This document shows positions 14,507 through 20,989 of a stretch of 64,000 nucleotides of DNA, in pieces (position 1 is the first letter of the stretch; every line of letters begins with the position of its first letter). The translations under genes and the position numbers were made by a program. The notes beneath the pieces were generated by a model. It saw only the letters and a list, made by a program, of their open reading frames with translations, was not told the origin of the DNA and ran no database searches. The stretch is from a virus. The stretch covers positions 1 through 64,000 of the IMG/VR virus record IMGVR_UViG_3300021376_000023, one strand, 5' to 3'.

Positions 14507-14578
14507 TCGCGGGGGTCGGATTTGAACCGACGATCTCCTGGTTATGAGCCAGACGAGTTACCACTTCTCCACCCCACA
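14507..14578 (-). tRNA. Initiator-like tRNA-fMet (anticodon CAT)
   Basis: The sequence closely follows bacterial tRNA-fMet: GGGGTGGAG, anticodon loop CTCATAA, GTCGGTTCAAATCCGAC and an A11:T24 pair. The 1:72 position is a weak T:G, and the anticodon stem ends TGG:CCA instead of GGG:CCC, so one of the three initiator G:C pairs is missing. No CCA is encoded. The next gene begins 6 nt downstream. Confidence 0.85.
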
Positions 14579-14596
14579 ATATATATATTAATATAT

Positions 14597-14604
14597 ATTA
14601 AATA
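14597..14604 (+). promoter_or_regulatory. Late-type promoter box ATTAAATA
   Basis: ATTAAATA, then 5 nt (ATACA) to the ATG at 14610. Confidence 0.5.
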
Positions 14605-14609
14605 ATACA

Positions 14610-15077
14610 ATGAAAAGAATAGAAGATGTTATTTTGGAAGCATCTACAGAGACAAAAGCTAAGTTGTATGTACCGGCAAAGAAAGCTTTCGAAGCCCCAG
14701 ATACAGGAGTAACAATCAATAAGCCAGCCGCATATAGAGTAATTAAAGATTGTGCTGAAACAACATTGCTCTTTTTACCTATAGAAATCTTTCTTAAATT
14801 TAAATCTCCAACTCAAGCGTTAAAGGGAAAATTTTCTAGAGAGCAAGTAATTGATCTCTATAACAGAACAACAACAGATTCTGTTGCTAAGATTCTCTTT
14901 CAAACAATACTAGATACTTGCCCTAAAGCTCCCCCGCAATTAACCCCTACAAAAGCTGCTATAATAACAGATGTTGATATAGATGATCCTTACGACACAT
15001 ATGGAGACAATACACCCGCTCAAAGTGCTGAGACATCTAAATCGTTAGTTGATATAATTGTTTCGGCTTACTCTTAA
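14610..15077 (+). CDS. Putative head-internal or structural protein, 155 aa
   Basis: The N-terminus MKRIEDVILEASTETKAK carries VILE|A, like the gp21-type cleavage motif of the other late internal proteins. It then reads as a small mixed protein with an acidic C-terminal region (DVDIDDPYDTYGD). Preceded by a late box. Packaging is inferred from the N-terminal motif alone. Confidence 0.5.
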   Translation: MKRIEDVILEASTETKAKLYVPAKKAFEAPDTGVTINKPAAYRVIKDCAETTLLFLPIEIFLKFKSPTQALKGKFSREQVIDLYNRTTTDSVAKILFQTILDTCPKAPPQLTPTKAAIITDVDIDDPYDTYGDNTPAQSAETSKSLVDIIVSAYS

Positions 15078-15763
15078 AGAGTAAAAGATGCTATCTGTGT
15101 ATTAGTAGAGGAATTCACTGAAGGCCATCCAGCGGCTTTTCTTTCGTTAAATAATTTTCCATCTTCTTTCTCTGTTCTTCTACCTTCCTTATAAACGTTA
15201 TCATCTCTTTCTTGCCCATAAAAGTAGGCGTGATTATGAAATAAGATTGCCCAAGCATCTTTATAATAAACCTTATCTTCTATTGCTCTAGTACATAGCT
15301 CAGCATCACCAAAATTATGTTTATACCAAACTGGCCATCCCCCATATTTTGCTAATAAGTTTCTATGTATTAATGAATGGCAGGAGTTTTCAAAACCATG
15401 ACTATCACCGTTAAAACCAACCATACCAAAATTATTTCTTCCTATTTGTTTATCATATGCAATAAGACCTCTTCTCAACCAATCCTTTCCTGCAAGAATA
15501 TCATTAGATAAATTTGCCAATATAGGAATATCCGTAAATGTATCTGTTGCATATTGTAATGCTTCCCAATAGGAGAGCTTAGGCTTATTACTTACAAGAG
15601 GGGTAGCTCCTAATTTTTCTGTAGAAAGTACTATATCTCTATCTTCTTGTCCTGAAACTGTTACCAATTTATAAGGAACGCTAGCTGTATAGTTTAGCCT
15701 TTTTACACATTCTAAAGTAATTTCCTTTCGTCCTCTACAAGGCATTATAGCTAATACTAACAT
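15074..15763 (-). CDS. GT2-like glycosyltransferase, 229 aa
   Basis: Begins LAIMPCRGRKEITLECVKRL, the usual nucleotide-sugar-binding start of GT-A family 2 enzymes in phage. A donor-site acidic motif is likely in LANLSNDILAGKDWL, and the acceptor half contains HNFGDAELCTRA and FHNHAYF. Soluble. It is convergent with the 14610 gene (4-nt overlap). Acceptor unknown. Confidence 0.65.
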   Translation of the reverse strand: MLVLAIMPCRGRKEITLECVKRLNYTASVPYKLVTVSGQEDRDIVLSTEKLGATPLVSNKPKLSYWEALQYATDTFTDIPILANLSNDILAGKDWLRRGLIAYDKQIGRNNFGMVGFNGDSHGFENSCHSLIHRNLLAKYGGWPVWYKHNFGDAELCTRAIEDKVYYKDAWAILFHNHAYFYGQERDDNVYKEGRRTEKEDGKLFNERKAAGWPSVNSSTNTQIASFTL

Positions 15764-15796
15764 ATTGATTATGTTATAATATTAATAATAAAAAGC

Positions 15797-15804
15797 AATA
15801 AATA
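15797..15804 (+). promoter_or_regulatory. Late-type promoter box AATAAATA
   Basis: AATAAATA, then 4 nt (ATTA) to the ATG at 15809. Confidence 0.6.
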
Positions 15805-15808
15805 ATTA

Positions 15809-16459
15809 ATGGTTTCTTACAGACAGTTTATTAAAGAGGCTAATTTCAATGTTAATACAGGACGGGGAATTGTAGGGCCTGGAACAAAGAGAGGTACAAA
15901 TCAGCAGCAACCGTATTACCCAGTACAAACATCATCACAAATACAAAGAACACAGCACCCACGTGCTTACTCACCTACACAACAAGTTGCTCCGTCAGTG
16001 ACTCAGCGTAATATAGCAACGACATCTTATCCTGTTCAAACTACCGCACCAACACAGCCTCAACAAACCGCTACTGGGAAGAATGGACAGCTAACACAAA
16101 AGGAATTAAAACTTGTAGGCAAGTATAACGCTGGTCCATCTGGTAAGAGGCAATGGTATACTAATAATGCATTTTTAAGTCCGAGAGCTGCAGATGCTTT
16201 TCTTGCCGCGCAACAAGCCTACGGAAGACCGTTTCCAATTAATAGTGCTTATAGAAATTTAGAACATCAAAGAGGTCTATCTGGTGAGGGGCATAAAGTA
16301 GTAGGAAGAGCTGGAACCTCTAGACATGGTTTAGGAATGGCAATAGATATTCAGCCTAATACACCTCATTATAACTGGTTCAAACAGAATGGGCCGCAAT
16401 TTGGATGGCATTTTGCCTCTATACCTGGTGATCCTTATCATTTTGAGTTTAGAGGTTGA
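15809..16459 (+). CDS. M15 (VanY-like) peptidase with capsid-targeting N-terminus, 216 aa
   Basis: Three parts: MVSYRQFIKEA, strikingly like the T4 internal-protein peptide MKTYQEFIAEA; a Gln/Pro/Thr-rich linker (residues 25-90); and a zinc D,D-carboxypeptidase domain with SRHGLGMAID (H173, D180) and PYHFEF (H211). M15 enzymes cut peptidoglycan stem peptides. The late box and N-terminus suggest it is packed in the head and ejected with DNA, or attached to the virion, to open the wall. A lysis role is the alternative. Confidence 0.82.
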   Translation: MVSYRQFIKEANFNVNTGRGIVGPGTKRGTNQQQPYYPVQTSSQIQRTQHPRAYSPTQQVAPSVTQRNIATTSYPVQTTAPTQPQQTATGKNGQLTQKELKLVGKYNAGPSGKRQWYTNNAFLSPRAADAFLAAQQAYGRPFPINSAYRNLEHQRGLSGEGHKVVGRAGTSRHGLGMAIDIQPNTPHYNWFKQNGPQFGWHFASIPGDPYHFEFRG

Positions 16460-16477
16460 TTTTTTTATAGCTTCCTG

Positions 16478-16485
16478 TATAAATA
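16478..16485 (+). promoter_or_regulatory. Late promoter box TATAAATA
   Basis: An exact match to the T4 late consensus, 4 nt (GTGA) before the ATG at 16490. Confidence 0.75.
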
Positions 16486-16489
16486 GTGA

Positions 16490-16795
16490 ATGAATAAACT
16501 ACTTGCCTCACTTGTAGTTGGCCTTGCGCTAACTACTATCGCGTTGGCCGATTCTGGTACCTGTACTCCCTGTGATGACAGTGATTGGACAGTCGCGCGT
16601 GGCTTTGCCGCAGTGGGCGACCTTCTGGTAGTTAGACCTCTGGGAACCGCCGCGACAATAGGTGGTTTTGGTCTATTTGCAGTTGCGTCCCCATTTGCTG
16701 CTATGGCTGATGCAACAGATGAAGTATTTGATACGCTCGTTCAAGAGCCTGGCGAATATACGTTTGTTCGCGATCTTGGCGATTTCAGTCGCTAA
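16490..16795 (+). CDS. Secreted or periplasmic small protein, host-like, 101 aa
   Basis: A signal peptide (residues 1-20, ending ALA) precedes CTPCDDSD and a hydrophobic Gly/Ala-rich middle (RPLGTAATIGGFGLFAVASP). The end (QEPGEYTFVRDLGDF) resembles a family of about 100-aa exported proteins in Gram-negative bacteria. Its DNA is clearly more GC-rich than the surroundings, which suggests recent transfer. An exact late box and a terminator flank it: a one-gene late unit. Confidence 0.65.
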   Translation: MNKLLASLVVGLALTTIALADSGTCTPCDDSDWTVARGFAAVGDLLVVRPLGTAATIGGFGLFAVASPFAAMADATDEVFDTLVQEPGEYTFVRDLGDFSR

Positions 16796-16799
16796 TAAT

Positions 16800-16834
16800 A
16801 ATAGACTAAGGGTTCTATTCCTTTAGTCTATTTT
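16800..16834. terminator. Bidirectional intrinsic terminator
   Basis: AATAGACTAA pairs with TTAGTCTATT around a short GG/CC-closed loop and is followed by T residues on the plus strand. It ends the 16490 gene, and the 3' end of the convergent 16823 gene lies in the stem. Confidence 0.75.
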
Positions 16835-17023
16835 ACCATATACTGTTTTATTAATCGCTTTATCGGTTCTTTTTACTAAGCGAAACGTACATTGATCACA
16901 AGTTTTTTCACTAACTGCAAGCGTTTCAATTGCTTCATCTAATGTATGTGATTCGCCTAGCACTACCCAATCTTCCCATTGTTCGTTGATTAATTTTTCC
17001 ACAACGTAATAGGTTATACTCAT
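16823..17023 (-). CDS. Small unknown protein with CDQC motif, 66 aa
   Basis: Begins MSITYYVVEKLINEQWEDW; the helix HTLDEAIETLAV is followed by a CxxC (CDQC). The strand-helix-strand order resembles several small proteins near 4-5 kb. Late box 5 nt upstream of the ATG. Confidence 0.6.
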   Translation of the reverse strand: MSITYYVVEKLINEQWEDWVVLGESHTLDEAIETLAVSEKTCDQCTFRLVKRTDKAINKTVYGKID

Positions 17024-17027
17024 ACTA

Positions 17028-17207
17028 TTATTTAGTCTGATTTTGTAAAGATAATAATTCTTTTAAAGCATCTTCCAAGCTAACTTCTTTTAAATTATCC
17101 TTAATTTCTGGTTTAGGAGGTTCCACTATTTGACATAACTGCTGAAGCACTGAAGCTTCTAGGTTTTTAATTGTATTATCTTTTGTTATTGTAACGCCGG
17201 CTATCAC
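17028..17207 (-). CDS. Small unknown protein, 59 aa, GTG start
   Basis: GTG at 17207 overlaps the upstream TGA (GTGA). Helical and acidic (IKNLEASVLQQLCQIVEPPK, then LEDALKELLSL). Its stop codon lies inside the late box of the next gene, so the two units interlock. Confidence 0.5.
   Translation of the reverse strand: MIAGVTITKDNTIKNLEASVLQQLCQIVEPPKPEIKDNLKEVSLEDALKELLSLQNQTK
17029..17036 (-). promoter_or_regulatory. Late-type promoter box ACTAAATA
   Basis: ACTAAATA, then 5 nt (ATAGT) to the ATG at 17023. Confidence 0.6.
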
Positions 17208-17599
17208 ACACCGGCTACTGAAGGTACAATAGATTCAGCATTTTCATTACGACCGCGAGCGGAAAGATGGGTATCTAATGCTTTACGGAGAATTTGTTCA
17301 CACTCTTCAGTAGAATAAGATCTGTTTAAATCTCCTAGAAGCTTATTTGAAGCAACATCAATTCTTGTACCGCGAGCTTTTGATTCTTCTTGCTCGCTTT
17401 GCTGCTTCTTAGCAATTGCATCTGTTACTTTTCTATTTAAATTGGCTAGATATCTATCAGATGGTGTTCCTTTTTTACCATCGCGATCGATATCTTCTTT
17501 AGGGTTAGTAGACCTAGATCTCTTCTTCTCTTCTACTACTTCTGAGGAAGGTCTGCTCTTAACAAAATTTTCAAATATTAAGCGGCTATCGTTGTCCAT
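17204..17599 (-). CDS. Putative head-internal protein, 131 aa
   Basis: N-terminus MDNDSRLIFENFVKSRPS carries the LIFE motif. It is followed by a basic stretch (EKKRSRSTNPKEDIDRDGKK), where DIDRDGKKG resembles a short Ca-loop-like motif seen in marine-phage structural proteins, and helical charged sequence. Probably packaged with DNA and cut after LIFE. Confidence 0.6.
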   Translation of the reverse strand: MDNDSRLIFENFVKSRPSSEVVEEKKRSRSTNPKEDIDRDGKKGTPSDRYLANLNRKVTDAIAKKQQSEQEESKARGTRIDVASNKLLGDLNRSYSTEECEQILRKALDTHLSARGRNENAESIVPSVAGV

Positions 17600-17602
17600 A
17601 TA

Positions 17603-18457
17603 TTATTTATTTGCCGATGGCTTATTTATTTGATAAGCCCCGGGGGTTCCTTTTGTGGTCAATCTAGGGCCTTTTGTTGTCATAACATAGTATGGGCCTT
17701 CGGATGGAGCCGGTGTTCCATCTGGTAGTGTTGCTTTTCTTACTGGCTCTTCTTTTGTTGGATCAACTCCCGGCGCAACAGTCTCGTCACCTGTAGCTGG
17801 GGCTGCTGGTGCAACAGTATCATCTTGAACTGGAGCACCCTTAATTGTAGCTCCATCCCCTGTATCAGATACCGCGCCTGTAACTGATGCCCCAGCAGGC
17901 GCAGCATCTGAGGTTTTGGGTATTGCTAATCTAGCTGGGGTATTGGGTATTGCTATTCTAGAATTGGTATCTGCAACCCCTCCTATAATACTAGCCGGGG
18001 TTTGTTCACCTCCACCAGAGGGGCCTAGATTTTTAATTACATTATTAACCATAGAAGCAATTTGTGGTGCTAAAGATAATGATTTAGATAGCATACTCAA
18101 TTGTTGTGTTGTTGGTGATGCTAGTGAAATAATATTCAAAATGTAAGAAGGAAGGTTTTGTATTCCTGACTGTAAGGCTTGCAGCGAACCAGGTACATTA
18201 TTTTTTTGTAAAATATCAGCTGTATCTTTAGCTTTAGTAAATGAATCGGAAATATTTTTTAATATTTTTTTTACATCATCAATAGACAGACTCACGTTTT
18301 GTGGTGTTGTGACACCCGCAGCACCAGGCACTGCTTGAGGTAGAGGGGTACTAGATGTTGTAACGCTCTTATTAGGGCTTACAACAGCACCTGTCTCGTT
18401 AGCTTCTTTACAAACCTTTCTGTAGGCTTCAAATATTAAGCCAATATCATTTCTCAC
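17603..18457 (-). CDS. Putative head-internal protein, 284 aa, Pro/Ala-rich
   Basis: GTG start at 18457; N-terminus MRNDIGLIFEAYRKVCKEA with LIFE|A. A helical core (residues 55-150) is followed by a long low-complexity Ala/Pro/Gly/Thr region. An exact TATAAATA lies 4 nt upstream. The composition fits a scaffold or core protein rather than an enzyme. Confidence 0.6.
   Translation of the reverse strand: MRNDIGLIFEAYRKVCKEANETGAVVSPNKSVTTSSTPLPQAVPGAAGVTTPQNVSLSIDDVKKILKNISDSFTKAKDTADILQKNNVPGSLQALQSGIQNLPSYILNIISLASPTTQQLSMLSKSLSLAPQIASMVNNVIKNLGPSGGGEQTPASIIGGVADTNSRIAIPNTPARLAIPKTSDAAPAGASVTGAVSDTGDGATIKGAPVQDDTVAPAAPATGDETVAPGVDPTKEEPVRKATLPDGTPAPSEGPYYVMTTKGPRLTTKGTPGAYQINKPSANK
17604..17611 (-). 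promoter_or_regulatory. Late-type promoter box AATAAATA
   Basis: AATAAATA, then 4 nt (ATAT) to the ATG at 17599. Confidence 0.6.
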
Positions 18458-18461
18458 CTAT

Positions 18462-18469
18462 TATTTATA
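18462..18469 (-). promoter_or_regulatory. Late promoter box TATAAATA
   Basis: Exact T4 late consensus, 4 nt (ATAG) before the GTG at 18457. It supports GTG as the true start. Confidence 0.7.
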
Positions 18470-18479
18470 GGCAAAAAAG

Positions 18480-18644
18480 TTATTTTTGAATTACAGCATC
18501 CTTTGGAAGATAAGCATTTAACTCTAGTTTAGAACCAATATACCCTGTTTGTACAAGGTTCTTAGACTTAATATCAATAGTATAAACAGCATATCCACCA
18601 CACGGGAGAGGCTTAACAATAGGTTTGTCTTTAGATTCGCTCAT
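18480..18644 (-). CDS. Small unknown protein, 54 aa
   Basis: ATG at 18644; MSESKDKPIVKPLPCGGYAV, then two strands and KLELNAYLPKDAVIQK. A TATAAT box stands 6 nt before the ATG, matching the early pattern. Function unknown. Confidence 0.6.
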   Translation of the reverse strand: MSESKDKPIVKPLPCGGYAVYTIDIKSKNLVQTGYIGSKLELNAYLPKDAVIQK

Positions 18645-18650
18645 TGATCT

Positions 18651-18679
18651 ATTATATTGTTGACAACAAATAATCTACA
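18651..18679 (-). promoter_or_regulatory. Early-type promoter with weak -35
   Basis: TATAAT (18656..18651) with 6 nt to the ATG at 18644; TGTAGA about 17 nt upstream is only a partial -35. Confidence 0.45.
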
Positions 18680-18683
18680 GAAG

Positions 18684-18691
18684 ACTAAATA
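18684..18691 (+). promoter_or_regulatory. Late-type promoter box ACTAAATA
   Basis: ACTAAATA, then 5 nt (ATAAT) to the ATG at 18697. Confidence 0.6.
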
Positions 18692-18696
18692 ATAAT

Positions 18697-19020
18697 ATGA
18701 AGTCATTGAAACTAAGAGTTTCATCGTCTGACATCAAAAACGGAGAGAGATCTAACCCACAAAACTGCGCCATTGCTCGTACACTTAAGAGAAATAATAG
18801 TATAAAAAAGCTTAAGAGTGTGAGTGTATTCCATAACGTTTGCATTATTAAAAAAGAAGAAAAAGGTAAAATTCAAAACTATCGTGCTGAAGTACCTTAT
18901 GAAGCACAAAACTTCATAAGAAATTTCGATCATGGTGTTGCGGTTGTTCCTTTTAATCTATCTCTTAATTTTGAGAAGGTCAGCAACAGAACCGCCTTCC
19001 ATAATCTCTACAACAGCTAA
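18697..19020 (+). CDS. Conserved phage protein of unknown function, 107 aa
   Basis: VSSSDIKNGERSNPQNCAIA followed by RTLKRN, and AQNFIRNFDHGVAVVPFNLSL, form a bipartite pattern I have seen in short proteins of other tailed phages. Role unknown. A hairpin CTACAACA...TGTTGTAG spans its stop codon. Confidence 0.6.
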   Translation: MKSLKLRVSSSDIKNGERSNPQNCAIARTLKRNNSIKKLKSVSVFHNVCIIKKEEKGKIQNYRAEVPYEAQNFIRNFDHGVAVVPFNLSLNFEKVSNRTAFHNLYNS

Positions 19021-19074
19021 ATGTTGTAGGGGGGTTGTTTTGTTATATTAAAGACCCTAGCCGTATGTAAACAC

Positions 19075-19108
19075 AAAAATAGGGCAAGGTTTTACCCTTA
19101 CCCTATTT
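19075..19108 (-). terminator. Intrinsic terminator
   Basis: On the minus strand AAATAGGG ... CCCTATTT with an inner AAGG/CCTT extension is followed by TTT. It ends the 19127 gene and could also stop transcription from the convergent 18697 gene. Confidence 0.7.
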
Positions 19109-19126
19109 AAGGTACAGCAAGCAATA

Positions 19127-19432
19127 TTACTCAGAACGATGCTTGCCGTTCAAAGCGATGGCTCGCTTCAGCACATCAGCGTTAATGGGCTTGTTATAGT
19201 CCGTAACGTTGAGGGCTTTGCGGGTCTCTTCCACCGACTGACCAGCACGCAGGAGCTTGAGAGCGCCGCGGCTGATGTAGTGGCTGAGATAAGCCTCGAC
19301 GGAACCAGCGTTGATGGACTTACGTTCCAAATACGCACGATTCGTCAGACGGCTCTTGCCTGTGATCAAGCAAGTCAACCGAGGGGTCACCTCGCGCTCG
19401 CTCGACGTCCTAACCGTAGTAGCAGTAGTCAT
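19127..19432 (-). CDS. GC-rich small protein with CLITGKSRLTNRAYLE motif, 101 aa
   Basis: The start at 19432 is fixed by AAAGGAGGT, the only textbook Shine-Dalgarno site I found in the window. RLTCLITGKSRLTNRAYLER and helical repeats (HYISRGALKLLRAGQSVEET) recall short phage proteins with no known role. The DNA is markedly more GC-rich than its neighbours, which, with the leader, suggests a different origin. Confidence 0.65.
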   Translation of the reverse strand: MTTATTVRTSSEREVTPRLTCLITGKSRLTNRAYLERKSINAGSVEAYLSHYISRGALKLLRAGQSVEETRKALNVTDYNKPINADVLKRAIALNGKHRSE

Positions 19433-19461
19433 TGTATTACCTCCTTTCATCTTATTCATAT

Positions 19462-19489
19462 ATTCTATAGGAAGCTCAGTTCTAGTCAA
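19462..19489 (-). promoter_or_regulatory. Sigma70-like promoter with a real leader
   Basis: TTGACT (19489..19484), 16 nt, TAGAAT (19467..19462). Unlike the others, about 29 nt and a strong Shine-Dalgarno lie between the -10 box and the ATG at 19432. Confidence 0.65.
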
Positions 19490-19505
19490 GTAAAAATTAG
19501 TCAAT

Positions 19506-20342
19506 TTATTTAGTTGATTCTGAAGCGGTCAGCGACTCCATCTGTTTAAACTTGGAAAGGAGGTCCAGATCTTTATTAGAATTCTTCGGAGGAATAACTT
19601 TAATAAGATCGGTAATATGTGTTACTTCTTGAACCTCAGGCTTTTCCTCCTTAGTCCATTCATACCCCTTTTTACCAATACTAATAATCATCTCCTTATC
19701 AGCTGGTCCGAACCTATTCTTACTCCAAGTAAATACCCTTAATGTATTATCTTCTTCATCTACATTAAGATTAATACAAGCATCTACCCCGTGCAATACG
19801 GCCGTAGAGCCTTTGTACACACCTGCTTTAGTAAGATGACATAAAGCAATAACAGTACACTTTGTATCCTTAGCCCGAGCACAAAGACGTGCAATACAAT
19901 GTTGTTCTTTTTTTCTCGGGGTCATCTGCTTTTTGGTAGATAGAGTTTGAAAGCTGTCAATTACGATAAATTCAAACTCTGACATCTTCTCACAAATAGC
20001 ATCAATATCGGATTGAACTGCAATAGGAACATCTTTAACATTAAGACGCTTACAAGCAAATGCGAGTTGCTCGATAGATTCCTCTCCAGAAGCATGAGCA
20101 ACCTTTACACCTTTATCGTGAAGAGCCTGCGCAAGCTGAAGACAGAAAGTACTTTTACCAGTACCTGCACCTGCGGCTAATAGATAAACGCCCCCTCTAA
20201 GAAATCCACCAGTCTCGCTTTCAGCACCACCGAGAAACTCATCTACCTCAACAAGACCCGTCTTAAGCCTGTTAAAATAAATATCTGGAATTTTGACCTT
20301 ATTTGCAGGTACAAAGTCCGTACTCTTTAATATCATTTTCAT
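19506..20342 (-). CDS. RadA/Sms-like ATPase, core domain only, 278 aa
   Basis: RecA-fold motifs: Walker A GAGTGKST (58-65), SGEES (85-89), Walker B-like EFIVIDS with FQTL (124-133), and the RadA-specific KNRFG (208-212). Bacterial RadA is about 450 aa; the zinc finger and the C-terminal Lon-like domain are missing. It probably acts in branch migration or as a helicase-like motor in recombination and replication. It has its own early promoter. Confidence 0.85.
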   Translation of the reverse strand: MKMILKSTDFVPANKVKIPDIYFNRLKTGLVEVDEFLGGAESETGGFLRGGVYLLAAGAGTGKSTFCLQLAQALHDKGVKVAHASGEESIEQLAFACKRLNVKDVPIAVQSDIDAICEKMSEFEFIVIDSFQTLSTKKQMTPRKKEQHCIARLCARAKDTKCTVIALCHLTKAGVYKGSTAVLHGVDACINLNVDEEDNTLRVFTWSKNRFGPADKEMIISIGKKGYEWTKEEKPEVQEVTHITDLIKVIPPKNSNKDLDLLSKFKQMESLTASESTK

Positions 20343-20349
20343 TACCTAT

Positions 20350-20377
20350 ATTATGTATGAAATCGAGACTTAGTCAA
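20350..20377 (-). promoter_or_regulatory. Early sigma70-like promoter, near-leaderless
   Basis: TTGACT (20377..20372), 16 nt, CATAAT (20355..20350), then 7 nt to the ATG at 20342. Confidence 0.7.
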
Positions 20378-20391
20378 GATAAAAAATAATA

Positions 20392-20420
20392 TTGACATTC
20401 ATAATCAGATATATTAAAAT
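20392..20420 (+). promoter_or_regulatory. Early sigma70-like promoter, leaderless spacing
   Basis: TTGACA (20392..20397), 17 nt, TAAAAT (20415..20420), 6 nt (TGTATA), ATG at 20427. Confidence 0.65.
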
Positions 20421-20426
20421 TGTATA

Positions 20427-20648
20427 ATGAACATTAAAAATAGTCCACCTTTTCCTATTAGTATGGTTAAACCTAAATTAAACCTGCCTCCAGAAAAAAT
20501 GCGTAACCGTTATGGACGAATGGTTTATGGGCACAAAACCGCTGGTGCGATTGAGGTTATGACTAAAGAATGTTGGGATAGTAATAAGAAGTACTTCATT
20601 CCCAACGGTGCACGAAGTTGTGTTAAGAACTTTTCTAAAGTTACTTAG
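20427..20648 (+). CDS. Small basic protein, 73 aa
   Basis: Pro- and Lys-rich (NIKNSPPFPISMVKPKLNLP, then MRNRYGRMVYGHKTAG). No domain recognised. The start is set by the promoter spacing. It may bind nucleic acid, judging only from its basic composition. Confidence 0.55.
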   Translation: MNIKNSPPFPISMVKPKLNLPPEKMRNRYGRMVYGHKTAGAIEVMTKECWDSNKKYFIPNGARSCVKNFSKVT

Positions 20649-20656
20649 AATAAATA
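20649..20656 (+). promoter_or_regulatory. Late-type promoter box AATAAATA
   Basis: AATAAATA, then 4 nt (ATAG) to the ATG at 20661. Confidence 0.6.
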
Positions 20657-20660
20657 ATAG

Positions 20661-20945
20661 ATGTTCGAACAAGTTTATGTTCAATTATTAACTGAAGAAA
20701 TCTTGGAAGAAAAAAAAGGTTCTCGCTGTACTAAAGTTACAGGTCAACAATCTTCTACAAGATCAGATAAAAAGTATATGAGATGTACCCGCGTTGGGGG
20801 GAAGTTAAAACGTGTTCATTATGGAGATCCCAAAAGAAGAATTAAAAAATCTAATCCAAAAAAGCGCGCCTCGTTTAGGGCTAGACATAAATGTTCATCG
20901 GCAAAGCCTGGTACTGCTAAATACTTTAGCTGTAAGAACTGGTAA
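20661..20945 (+). CDS. Basic putative head-internal protein, 94 aa
   Basis: N-terminus MFEQVYVQLLTEEILEEKKG contains a gp21-like LLTE site. The rest is very basic, with CTKVTGQQSST and a C-terminal NPKKRASFRARHKC...KYFSCKNW motif that I know from marine T4-like phage proteins. Two Cys pairs might bind zinc. Likely a DNA-binding packaged protein, made late. Confidence 0.6.
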   Translation: MFEQVYVQLLTEEILEEKKGSRCTKVTGQQSSTRSDKKYMRCTRVGGKLKRVHYGDPKRRIKKSNPKKRASFRARHKCSSAKPGTAKYFSCKNW

Positions 20946-20954
20946 TAATAAATC

Positions 20955-20983
20955 TTGATATATATTAAAAATACATCTATAAT
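20955..20983 (+). promoter_or_regulatory. Early promoter inside a hairpin
   Basis: TTGATA (20955..20960), 17 nt, TATAAT (20978..20983), 6 nt, ATG at 20990. The -10 box is the loop of an inverted repeat ATACATCT/AGATGTAT that reaches the start codon. Confidence 0.6.
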
Positions 20984-20989
20984 AGATGT

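Noticed and set aside
19139-19513. Plus-strand frames opposite the GC-rich 19127 gene
   Set aside because: They lack promoter and start signals, and the minus strand has a promoter, a Shine-Dalgarno and a terminator. High GC explains the open antisense frames.
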